A stretch of 8,663 nt of DNA, taken from assembly GCA_013001485.1 (NCBI GenBank), contig JABDMN010000045.1, forward strand, positions 1 to 8,663, written 5' to 3'. Numbering within the stretch: position 1 is the stretch's first letter; each line of letters opens with the position of its first letter. The translations under genes and the position numbers were made by a program. Origin of the DNA: Acidimicrobiia bacterium (GTDB lineage: Bacteria > Actinomycetota > Acidimicrobiia > Spongiisociales > UBA5794). Shown here in pieces: positions 1 through 5,901 of the stretch. The notes under the pieces were generated by a model that was not told the DNA's origin, did no database searches, and saw nothing but the letters and a program-made list of their open reading frames with translations.

Positions 1-215
1 AACTCGCCCTCATCGACGACCTCGTCGAACAAGGCGTCGGCGACACCCGGTCGGCCGTGATCCGCCAGGGCGTCCACCACCTTGCAGATCTCGTCCGTCG
101 AGCGCGAGTCGGCGCCGACATCGCAGCCTCATACCGAGAATGCCCCCAGACCAGCGAAGATGACGACCTAGCAATGGCCAACGCCACGGCCATGACCGAG
201 GCAGAGCCTTGGTAG
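1..215 (+). CDS. MazE-like ribbon-helix-helix antitoxin, 3' part
   Basis: This is the C-terminal part of a small antitoxin, read from base 3 to the TAG at 213-215; its start lies outside the window. The 70 visible residues open with an RHH-type helix region (LALIDDLVEQGVGDTRSAVIRQGVHH is split here as a hydrophobic helix, then 'TRSAVIRQG'). They continue into the toxin-binding tail 'SYRECPQTSEDD' and end in 'AEPW'. From family knowledge, actinobacterial MazE antitoxins that precede MazF genes carry a tail of the form YRRxPQT...EEPW. The stop codon overlaps the start of the downstream toxin gene, as expected for a translationally coupled toxin-antitoxin pair. Its likely role is to bind and neutralise the MazF-like toxin and to repress the pair's promoter, which is not visible here. 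Confidence 0.8.
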   Translation, partial: LALIDDLVEQGVGDTRSAVIRQGVHHLADLVRRARVGADIAASYRECPQTSEDDDLAMANATAMTEAEPW

Positions 216-520
216 CCCAAGGCGAGCTCTGGCTCATGGAAACGCCGAACCAGAAGCGACGTCCCGTACTCGTCGTGTCGCGCAATGAAGTCATCCCGGC
301 ACTGAACAACATCATCATCGCTCCCGTGACCAGCACAATCCGGTCCATCCCCACCTGCATCCCCGTCGGAGCCGACGAAGGGATCGACCACGACAGCGTC
401 GCCACCTTCGACAACCTCGCCGCAGTGCCGAAGTCCGTACTCACGAGGAGGCTCGGCCAGCTCGGTGTCGGCGGTCGTCAACAGATCTGTTCGGCCCTCG
501 ACGCCATGGCCAACTGCTGA
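209..520 (+). CDS. MazF/PemK-like endoribonuclease toxin
   Basis: A 103-residue protein with the MazF fold signature. The N-terminus 'QGELWLMETP' matches the usual RGEVWxVxL strand. It is followed by 'KRRPVLVVSRNEV' (residues about 16-28), 'NNIIIAPVTSTIR' (about 33-45), 'DHDSVATFDNLAAV' (about 60-73) and a C-terminal 'RLGQLG' helix region. MazF enzymes cut RNA at short specific sequences and halt growth when the antitoxin is lost. The chosen start is TTG at 209; no ATG or GTG lies upstream in frame, and a GAGG at 198-201 with 7-base spacing serves as ribosome binding site. It overlaps the antitoxin stop by 7 bases. Length and motifs are full size for the family, so the toxin looks intact. Confidence 0.87.
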   Translation: MVAQGELWLMETPNQKRRPVLVVSRNEVIPALNNIIIAPVTSTIRSIPTCIPVGADEGIDHDSVATFDNLAAVPKSVLTRRLGQLGVGGRQQICSALDAMANC

Positions 521-577
521 CCCCCTGCTTCCAACTGACTGCGAAGCGACGCTCCAGGTCGAAGACTTTGGCGTGTA

Positions 578-593
578 CTAACGCTTGTGTTAG
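578..593. promoter_or_regulatory. CTAAC-N6-GTTAG inverted repeat, possible TetR-type operator
   Basis: A perfect 5-bp inverted repeat, CTAAC-gcttgt-GTTAG, stands out as AT-richer than its surroundings. It lies 57 bases after the mazF-like stop and 76 bases before the ATG proposed for the hydrolase gene. Palindromes of this CTAAC/GTTAG type are common operators of actinobacterial TetR-family repressors; that assignment is inference, and no TetR gene is in the window. The left arm is also part of a 15-base imperfect repeat found again at 8630-8644. Confidence 0.3.
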
Positions 594-669
594 CAACACG
601 ACACCCCTCCGCCGATTTGATTGGACCCGTCGTGCACTTGAGAGCGGCCGCGGTGCTTGGGCACCGGCG

Positions 670-1362
670 ATGATCGCTGCCCTCCTGGTGCTCGTCGCCT
701 CCTCGTGTGGCGGCGAGGACGCCGCCGAACACGGTTCGGAGGTGCGGTCGGTGTCCGAGAACACCGTGCAAACCGACAATGGTCGCCCGCTGTCGGTGTG
801 GTCACCTGACAGCGGCAAGGGATGGCCGATGGTCTACGTCTTGCACGGACTAGCCAACACCCGACACGACATGGCCGGCTTCTCCACCGCCCTGTCTCGG
901 GAGGGATTCGTGGTGTTCGTCCCCGACATCCGCACCGCCGCCAACTCGACCGCAGCGACCGATGTCGAGTGCGGATACCACCTCGCCCATCAACGCGCCT
1001 CCGACTTCGGCGGTGACGCCGACCGTCCCGTGACGGTGGTCGGCTGGTCCTACGGTGCGGTGAGCAAGTTCTTCATGGGTCTCGACGAAGCCGGAACCGG
1101 ACTTCGCTCGATCGCTGAGGGTTGCCCGCTCGACACCCCGCGACCGGACGTCTTCGTGTCGATCGCCGGATGCCATTCGACGTGGGATGGAGATCAGGAA
1201 CCGTACGACCCGGTTGCGTCGGGTTGGGCCAACACCGATGCCTCGGCCCCCACCCGTATCGGCGAGCCATTCAGTCGAACTGGAACAGGGAGCAGCCCCC
1301 GTCGGCCAACAGAACCGAACCGGTCATGTACGACGCGTAATCCGAGCACAGGAAAAGGGTGA
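670..1362 (+). CDS. Alpha/beta-hydrolase lipoprotein, C-terminally truncated (probable pseudogene)
   Basis: The first ~200 residues are an alpha/beta-hydrolase resembling chlorophyllase, PETase and dienelactone hydrolases. From the ATG at 670 there is a hydrophobic stretch ending in 'ASSCGG' (Cys13, a possible lipobox), the oxyanion motif 'LHGLANT' (His59-Gly60) and the nucleophile elbow 'GWSYGA' (Ser127). The strand carrying the catalytic Asp and the final His are absent. After about residue 200 ('ASGWANTDA') the frame becomes low-complexity sequence that is only the antisense of the convergent SDR gene; the 3' 92 bases overlap it. A TTG at 568 would give a 264-residue version with a charged N-region, which a signal peptide normally needs, but it has no ribosome binding site and places the 578-593 palindrome inside the gene. 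The product is probably inactive, with its end lost at the junction near 1250-1270. Confidence 0.65.
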   Translation: MIAALLVLVASSCGGEDAAEHGSEVRSVSENTVQTDNGRPLSVWSPDSGKGWPMVYVLHGLANTRHDMAGFSTALSREGFVVFVPDIRTAANSTAATDVECGYHLAHQRASDFGGDADRPVTVVGWSYGAVSKFFMGLDEAGTGLRSIAEGCPLDTPRPDVFVSIAGCHSTWDGDQEPYDPVASGWANTDASAPTRIGEPFSRTGTGSSPRRPTEPNRSCTTRNPSTGKG

Positions 1363-2035
1363 CGTCAGCTACCTGCTCGACCTCCTGCAGGGACCCGAGT
1401 GGGACGACGGTCGCGACCCGGGCCGCATACTGAGGTTCGGTCTGCAACTGGCGGCGAGCGAGCCCGGCGTTGACAATGCCAGGAGCTACAACATTGACCC
1501 GCACGTGGTGGGGGGCGAGTTCGCGGGCGGCGGAACGGGCCAGCATCTCGAGGCCGGCTTTCGAGGCCGAGTACGCAGCGATCTCGGGCCAGGGGACGCT
1601 GCCGACCCACGACCCCATCAGGATGACGTGGCCCGACTTCCCAGCCTCGACCATGGACCGAGCTGCTGATTGGAGCACGTGAAATGTGCCAGTGAGATTC
1701 GTGGACATGTGGTTGTCCCACTGCTCGACAGATATGTCGAGAAATGGAGCTGAGTCGACGATGCCGGCGTTCGCGATCACAACGTCGGGGGGCTCGGCCT
1801 CGGCGAACCAATCCGCCACTGCATTCGGATCGGAGATATCGACTACGGAATAGTCGGCTTGTCCAGCCGTAGCGCCCTCGGCGATCCGAGTGAGAACCGG
1901 AGCAGCCTCGGCCGCGTCCTTGATGTCTAGCAGGGACACAAGCGATCCCTCGGCTGCGGCGGCGACGCCAATGGCGGAGCCGATGTCACCCGCCCCACCG
2001 GTGATCACGATCCTTCGGCCGCGTAGTCCCTTCAT
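1271..2035 (-). CDS. SDR-family NAD(P)-dependent sugar dehydrogenase
   Basis: A 254-residue classical short-chain dehydrogenase. Visible motifs are the cofactor-binding TGGAGDIG (residues 12-19), an acidic Asp37 ending the second strand (usually NAD preference), the adenine-binding Asp66, NAG (89-91), and the catalytic set Asn113, Ser142, Tyr155 and Lys159 in YSASK. The C-terminus 'LLADGG' is normal for the family. The ATG at 2035 is chosen because the Rossmann strand follows directly and GAGGAG lies 7 bases upstream; longer readings add an unrelated 64-residue leader that would cross the regulator's promoter. It is divergent from the gntR-led operon. By context it most likely oxidises an aldose at C1 to the lactone, the substrate of the SMP-30 enzyme. 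Oxidation at another carbon is possible, since SDR sequence does not fix specificity. Confidence 0.88.
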   Translation of the reverse strand: MKGLRGRRIVITGGAGDIGSAIGVAAAAEGSLVSLLDIKDAAEAAPVLTRIAEGATAGQADYSVVDISDPNAVADWFAEAEPPDVVIANAGIVDSAPFLDISVEQWDNHMSTNLTGTFHVLQSAARSMVEAGKSGHVILMGSWVGSVPWPEIAAYSASKAGLEMLARSAARELAPHHVRVNVVAPGIVNAGLARRQLQTEPQYAARVATVVPLGSLQEVEQVADVTLFLCSDYASYMTGSVLLADGGCSLFQFD

Positions 2036-2138
2036 TCCTTTGCTCCTCGTGCTTGTGTAACCCGGTGCTTTCGGCGCTCGTCTGACAACGAGGGTGCCAC
2101 TTGACAACGGACGGTTTTGGATCAATGGTATTACCGGT
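2036..2138. promoter_or_regulatory. Divergent promoter region between SDR gene and regulator
   Basis: This 103-base stretch must hold promoters for both the minus-strand SDR gene and the plus-strand catabolic operon. On the minus strand the SDR ribosome binding site GAGGAG (complement of 2043-2048) is clear. On the plus strand TTGACA at 2101-2106 is a perfect -35 hexamer. The only -10-like sequence near it is TGGTAT at 2126-2131, with a long 19-base spacer; if used, transcription would start at about 2138-2139, the ATG itself, giving a leaderless mRNA. That fits the absence of any Shine-Dalgarno sequence before that ATG but remains inference. The -10 candidate lies inside the proposed operator. 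Confidence 0.5.
2077..2092. repeat. CTCGT-N6-ACGAG inverted repeat
   Basis: A perfect 5-bp inverted repeat, CTCGT-ctgaca-ACGAG, in the middle of the divergent intergenic region, 9 bases before the TTGACA hexamer. It could be a second regulator site or chance; its sequence does not match the GntR/FadR operator form. Confidence 0.3.
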
Positions 2139-2145
2139 ATGACCA
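2126..2145. promoter_or_regulatory. Tandem FadR-type GntR operator overlapping the regulator start
   Basis: Two nine-base near-palindromes lie head to tail without a gap: GGTATTACC (2127-2135) and GGTATGACC (2136-2144). The first is a perfect palindrome around its central T. With the flanking bases each fits the FadR-subfamily consensus TNGTNNNACNA at five of six fixed positions (T-GGTATTACC-G and C-GGTATGACC-A). The second copy contains the ATG at 2139. This position suits autorepression of the operon by its own first gene product, released by a pathway intermediate. The consensus is family knowledge; binding here is inferred. Confidence 0.55.
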
Positions 2146-2897
2146 GTGCGTCCACTCCTATGGCGGATCGAGTTGCAGCCGAGATCGAACGCTCACTCCT
2201 GGGATCCGAGATCTCGATCGGTGCCAAGCTCCCGTCGGAGCGAGAGCTCGCCGTGCAGTTCGGGGTCAGCCGGCCGGTGGTGCGCGAGGCGCTGCGCCGA
2301 CTGCAGGAACGCGGCCTCGTGGAAGCTCAGCCCGGCCGCGGCACCTTTTTCCGGCCTGCTGACCCTTCCGATGCAGCCGGATCCTTGAACCGGCTCTTTC
2401 GGCGCTATTCAGTCACGCCAGGCGAACTCGTTGTCGCCCGCAAAATGCTCGAGTGTGAGGGGGCAGCCCTTGCCGCGATTCATCGCACCGACGAAGACTG
2501 CCAGACGCTCGAACGACTGCTGGAAGGGCTCTCCGGCAAACCGACTGTGCTAGAGCAAGCGAAACTCGATCTTGCGTTCCACGACCACATCGCCCGCGCC
2601 TCCCGCAACCCCGTCATTCACCTGATGTTTGCGTCAATCAGCGACCTCACGGTTGGCCTGATGGTGAGAAGCCTGTCCGACCGGCAGGTGAGCCAACGGG
2701 GCTTACCATTCCACGACGAAGTGCTGGATGCGGTCGTCGAACGCGATCCCGAGCGGGCTCGCCGAGCGATGGGTGACCACCTGGGCACGGCCGAAGAGCT
2801 GTATGGGGCCGATCTCGACCGGAGCATCAGCGATCTTGTCCCCGCCGAACTTCGCGCTGCTCTCGACGTACTCCCCGGGCTGCAGGTAGCCGGCTGA
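2139..2897 (+). CDS. GntR/FadR-family transcriptional regulator
   Basis: A 252-residue repressor-type protein with an N-terminal winged helix-turn-helix (residues about 8-71; 'LPSERELA', 'GVSRPVVREALRRL', wing 'PGRGTF') and an all-helical FCD effector domain (about 95-230). The FCD metal or ligand-binding residues appear present as Asp144-x3-His148, His192 and His214, typical of FadR members that sense carboxylic acids. It is the first gene of the operon, and its stop overlaps the next start by one base (TGATG). A sugar acid or 2-keto-3-deoxy acid of the pathway is the likely inducer. Start choice is uncertain: ATG 2139 has no ribosome binding site, GTG 2094 would read through the proposed promoter, and ATG 2160 is a third option. 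A rare TTA leucine codon occurs at residue 189. Confidence 0.88.
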   Translation: MTSASTPMADRVAAEIERSLLGSEISIGAKLPSERELAVQFGVSRPVVREALRRLQERGLVEAQPGRGTFFRPADPSDAAGSLNRLFRRYSVTPGELVVARKMLECEGAALAAIHRTDEDCQTLERLLEGLSGKPTVLEQAKLDLAFHDHIARASRNPVIHLMFASISDLTVGLMVRSLSDRQVSQRGLPFHDEVLDAVVERDPERARRAMGDHLGTAEELYGADLDRSISDLVPAELRAALDVLPGLQVAG

Positions 2898-4108
2898 TGA
2901 GCCTGCGCTCGCTTCGGACGTTCCGACCGAAGGTGCAACCCAATGTTGTGATCGTCGAGCTGGTCGATGAGGACGGCGCAGTCGGTATCGGAGAGACCTT
3001 CTTCGGTGCCGGAGTGGTCGACGCCTATCTCCACGAGGTCGCCGCTCCCCTCCTGTTTGACGCTGCACATGAGCCCACGCCGAACGCTGTGGCCCAGACT
3101 CTGCGGAGCTACGTCGGGTACCAGGGATCGGGAGCCGAAACCCGCGGCAACTCTGCGGTCGATCTGGCCGCCTGGGACTTGCTTGCCAAGCGGGCCGGCC
3201 AGCCTCTGGCCCAGCTCCTCGGCGGGACGGTCCGGCCATCAGCACCTGTCTACAACACTTGCGCCGGACCTGGGTATGTGAGCAAAGGCACCCGACAGCA
3301 CACCTCGAACTGGGGCCTCGGTGATGCCGATGATCAGCTGCAGGATCTGGCGCGGTTTCTCACCAAGCCGGGCGAGCTCGCTCGAGAACTCCTCGACGAA
3401 GGCATCAAGGCCATGAAGATATGGCCCTTCGACGCCGCCGCCGAGGCGAGCCACGGCACCGCCATCAGCTCGAGGGAACTGGCCGCCGGCTGTGCATTGA
3501 TCGACGAAATCCGCGACAACGTCGCCGACGAGATGGACATCATGATCGAGCTCCACGGACTGTGGAACCTGCCTGCTGCGGTTAAGATCTGCACTGCGCT
3601 CGAACCGTACGATCTGACCTGGGTCGAGGATCCAATTCGGCCCGACGCCACTGATGCGCTTGCCGCGTTGAGGTCACAGACTTCGGTACCGCTCGCAGTT
3701 GGCGAGACCCTGTCGGGTCGGCGGGCCTACCTACCATTGTTGGCGGCCGGCGCCATCGACCACGCAATCATCGATCTGACCTGGACCGGTGGGCTCAGCG
3801 AAGCTGTGAAGGTGGCGAGCCTGGCGGACAGCTTCGCCGTGGCCGCCGCGCCTCATGACTGCACCGGCCCAATCGCTCTGACAGCGGGGGTTCACCTGTC
3901 CGTGAGCCAGCCCAACATCGCGATCCAGGAGACCGTCCGAGCCTTCTATCGCGGATGGTATACGGCGGTGGCAACGGGACTTCCGGAGATCAGCGACGGA
4001 CATATCTATCTCTCCGAAAGACCCGGACTGGGTGTCGAACTGCACGACGACCTCGCCCACCGATCAGACGTAATCGTGCGAACCAGCAACAGAGAGGACC
4101 TCCAATGA
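2897..4108 (+). CDS. Enolase-superfamily (mandelate racemase-type) sugar-acid dehydratase
   Basis: A 403-residue protein with a capping domain (about 1-130) and a modified TIM barrel. Barrel motifs are 'AMKIWPFD' (Lys174), metal ligands Glu218 ('IELHG'), Glu244 ('WVEDPI') and Glu270 ('VGET'), the Asp293 / His320 dyad ('IIDLTW', 'APHDCTGP') and Glu345 ('QET'). The His-Asp dyad places it in the mandelate racemase subgroup, most of whose members dehydrate acid sugars. His220 two residues after the first ligand recalls the general-acid His of D-galactonate dehydratase (D-x-H); here the ligand is Glu. By context it converts an aldonate to the 2-keto-3-deoxy acid, replacing the IlvD/EDD-type dehydratase of classical Weimberg operons. 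Substrate is not deducible. ATG 2897 overlaps the regulator stop; the last codons overlap the lactonase start (ATGA). Confidence 0.87.
   Translation: MSLRSLRTFRPKVQPNVVIVELVDEDGAVGIGETFFGAGVVDAYLHEVAAPLLFDAAHEPTPNAVAQTLRSYVGYQGSGAETRGNSAVDLAAWDLLAKRAGQPLAQLLGGTVRPSAPVYNTCAGPGYVSKGTRQHTSNWGLGDADDQLQDLARFLTKPGELARELLDEGIKAMKIWPFDAAAEASHGTAISSRELAAGCALIDEIRDNVADEMDIMIELHGLWNLPAAVKICTALEPYDLTWVEDPIRPDATDALAALRSQTSVPLAVGETLSGRRAYLPLLAAGAIDHAIIDLTWTGGLSEAVKVASLADSFAVAAAPHDCTGPIALTAGVHLSVSQPNIAIQETVRAFYRGWYTAVATGLPEISDGHIYLSERPGLGVELHDDLAHRSDVIVRTSNREDLQ
4091..4098 (+). promoter_or_regulatory. Shine-Dalgarno sequence of the lactonase gene
   Basis: AGAGAGGA ends 6 bases before the ATG at 4105. It decides the start of the SMP-30 gene: the frame stays open upstream to 3955, but that extension is arginine-rich sequence lying inside the dehydratase gene. 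Confidence 0.65.
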
Positions 4109-4950
4109 ACCCACTCCTGCCCGATTCAGCAGCCAGCATCTTCTACGACGGGATCTTCGCCGAACCGAGGCTTGATCATCCCGAGTCGCTGACGGTCGGT
4201 CCTGACGGAGCGATCTGGTGCGGAGGTGAGGCTGGCCAGATCTATCGCCTCGATCTCGACGGTCCCCGGCTGGAACTCGCGGCCTCAACCGGCGGCTTCA
4301 CGCTCGGGCTCGCCCATCTCGGGGACGGTCGCCTCCTCACATGCGATCTGAAACACGCCGCAGTATTCCAGACCAACCTCGAGACCGGGGAGTCGACAGT
4401 CTTCGCCACCGGCGCAGACGACGTGCGGTTCCGGTTCGCCAACTACATCGTCACCGGTCCCCAGGGCGAGATCTACGTGTCGGACAGCCATCAGTTCCGG
4501 GAGCCTGGCCCGGGTATCTTCCGGTTCACGGCGGACGGCTCCGGAGAGCTCTGGTATGACCGACCGCTGGACTTCGCCAATGGCATGACCATGGCGCCCG
4601 ACGGAACTGCGGTGTATGTGGTCGAGACCTTCGGCCGCAGAATCAGTCGCATACCGATCAACGGCGACGGCTCTTCGGGCGATGCCGAAACGGTGGCCGA
4701 GTTTGCCGGCGCGCTTCCGGACGGCATCGCGTTTGGTCCGGACGGGCTTCTCTACGTGGGCTGTTACGAGCCGAGCCAGATCAGCCGTGTAGCCGCTGAT
4801 GGGACGGTGGAGGTGGTTGTGCGCGATGCCGACGCGCACACCCTGTGCCACCCAACTGACGTGGCCATCATCGGAAGCACGCTGTACGCCACCAATCTCG
4901 GCCGCTGGCACATCTCGTCGGTCGACCTGTCGGCGCTGCTCGACGGCTGA
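4105..4950 (+). CDS. SMP-30/gluconolactonase/LRE family sugar lactonase
   Basis: A 281-residue six-bladed beta-propeller lactonase with repeated 'GPDG' or 'GPQG' blade turns. The divalent-metal and substrate residues of the SMP-30 family are in place: Glu27 ('HPESLTVGPDG'), Asn113 ('FANYIVTGPQG'), Asn159 ('DFANGM') and Asp206 ('LPDGIAFGPDG'). It would hydrolyse the sugar lactone made by the dehydrogenase to the open aldonate consumed by the dehydratase. No signal peptide is seen, so it should act in the cytoplasm. The ATG overlaps the dehydratase stop as ATGA and has a good ribosome binding site; length is normal for the family. The next gene starts directly after its TGA. Confidence 0.9.
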   Translation: MNPLLPDSAASIFYDGIFAEPRLDHPESLTVGPDGAIWCGGEAGQIYRLDLDGPRLELAASTGGFTLGLAHLGDGRLLTCDLKHAAVFQTNLETGESTVFATGADDVRFRFANYIVTGPQGEIYVSDSHQFREPGPGIFRFTADGSGELWYDRPLDFANGMTMAPDGTAVYVVETFGRRISRIPINGDGSSGDAETVAEFAGALPDGIAFGPDGLLYVGCYEPSQISRVAADGTVEVVVRDADAHTLCHPTDVAIIGSTLYATNLGRWHISSVDLSALLDG

Positions 4951-5901
4951 GTGCTCGTGGCCGCTCCTCCCCCTCCGAACGGGACTTGGCTGGTCCGCGC
5001 TGCCGATCGGGTCACCGGATCGATCCGGGTCGGTGTAGTGGACACCTCGGGTCTGCATCCCCTTGCCCGCGTCGACGACCTCGGGTCACTGCTCGAGCTC
5101 GACCTTGCCGGGATCAGATCCGTGGTCGAATCCAGCCTGGAACGGCCCCCGATGGCGGTCGACGCCCACTTGCTGCTGCCTCCGATCGACGGCGACACGG
5201 AGGTGTGGGCGGCCGGCGTCACCTACGAGAGTTCCCGCCTGGCGCGGATGGAGGAGAGCGAAACACGTGACGTCTACGCCATGGTCTATGACGCCGAGCG
5301 GCCCGAACTGTTCTACAAGACGTCAGCGTGGAAGGCGACAACCGACGGAGAGGTCGTAGCCTCTCGGCGGGACTCCGACAACGATGTTCCCGAACCCGAA
5401 CTGGCGCTGATAGTCAACCGACATCAAGAGATAGTGGGCTTCGCAGCCGCCAACGACATGAGCTCTCGGTCGATCGAGGGGGCGAACCCGCTCTACCTTC
5501 CGCAAGCCAAGGTCTATGCGGGGTCGTTTGCCATCTCTGCCGGTATTCGACCCGCCTGGGAGGTGCCTGAACCCAACCAGCTCACCATTGTCATGACCAT
5601 CCGCCGAGGCGCCGACCTCGTCTTCGAAGGATCGGCGTCCACGAGCCAGATGCACCGGAGCTTTGCCGGCCTCGTGGAGCATCTGTTCCGACATCAGGAA
5701 CTGCCCCAGGGTGCAGTGCTGTCGACCGGCACCTGTATCGTCCCGCCGCTCGATCAGCCCACACTGAGCGGCGACATCGTGACAATCGAGATCCATAGTG
5801 TCGGAACTCTCACCAGTCTCGTCACCGATGAACCGACCGTCGGTCCATGGTTGACAGCCCGTCGACGTGCGCCTCTCACCAGATTCGAAAGCCAACCATG
5901 A
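4951..5901 (+). CDS. FAH-family 2-keto-3-deoxy-pentonate (KdaD/XylX-like) dehydratase
   Basis: A 316-residue fumarylacetoacetate-hydrolase-fold protein. The core starts near residue 85 with 'WAAGVTYESSR', followed by 'VYDAERPELFYK' (113-123), 'VPEPELAL' (146-153), 'NDMSSRSIEG' (168-177) and 'LPQAKVY' (183-189). As recalled, Sulfolobus 2-keto-3-deoxy-D-arabinonate dehydratase (KdaD) uses Glu114, Glu143, Glu145, Asp164 and Lys182; here Glu119, Glu148, Glu150, Asp169 and Lys187 follow at a constant offset of five. It should remove water from the 2-keto-3-deoxy acid to give alpha-ketoglutarate semialdehyde, feeding the next gene product. The alternative in this family is C-C cleavage to pyruvate plus an aldehyde, less likely with a KGSADH next door. 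GTG 4951 abuts the upstream TGA; GTG 4957 is also possible. The stop overlaps the next ATG. Confidence 0.85.
   Translation: MLVAAPPPPNGTWLVRAADRVTGSIRVGVVDTSGLHPLARVDDLGSLLELDLAGIRSVVESSLERPPMAVDAHLLLPPIDGDTEVWAAGVTYESSRLARMEESETRDVYAMVYDAERPELFYKTSAWKATTDGEVVASRRDSDNDVPEPELALIVNRHQEIVGFAAANDMSSRSIEGANPLYLPQAKVYAGSFAISAGIRPAWEVPEPNQLTIVMTIRRGADLVFEGSASTSQMHRSFAGLVEHLFRHQELPQGAVLSTGTCIVPPLDQPTLSGDIVTIEIHSVGTLTSLVTDEPTVGPWLTARRRAPLTRFESQP

Noticed and set aside
2036..2227. 64-residue N-terminal extension of the SDR
   Set aside because: It crosses the divergent promoter and the regulator start; ATG 2035 has GAGGAG at 7 bases and directly precedes the Rossmann strand.
2703..2705. TTA leucine codons in the regulator (2703) and KGSADH (6462) as bldA-type control
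   Set aside because: Such control is known in Streptomyces; nothing here indicates that genus, and isolated TTA codons occur by chance.
3955..4104. Upstream extension of the lactonase frame adding 50 residues
   Set aside because: The extension is Arg/Pro/Gln-rich, lies inside the dehydratase gene and has no family similarity; ATG 4105 has a good ribosome binding site.
4285..5058. 257-residue minus-strand open frame opposite the lactonase
   Set aside because: It is antisense to a gene with clear catalytic motifs, and its own translation (His/Arg/Val-rich) shows no family signature.
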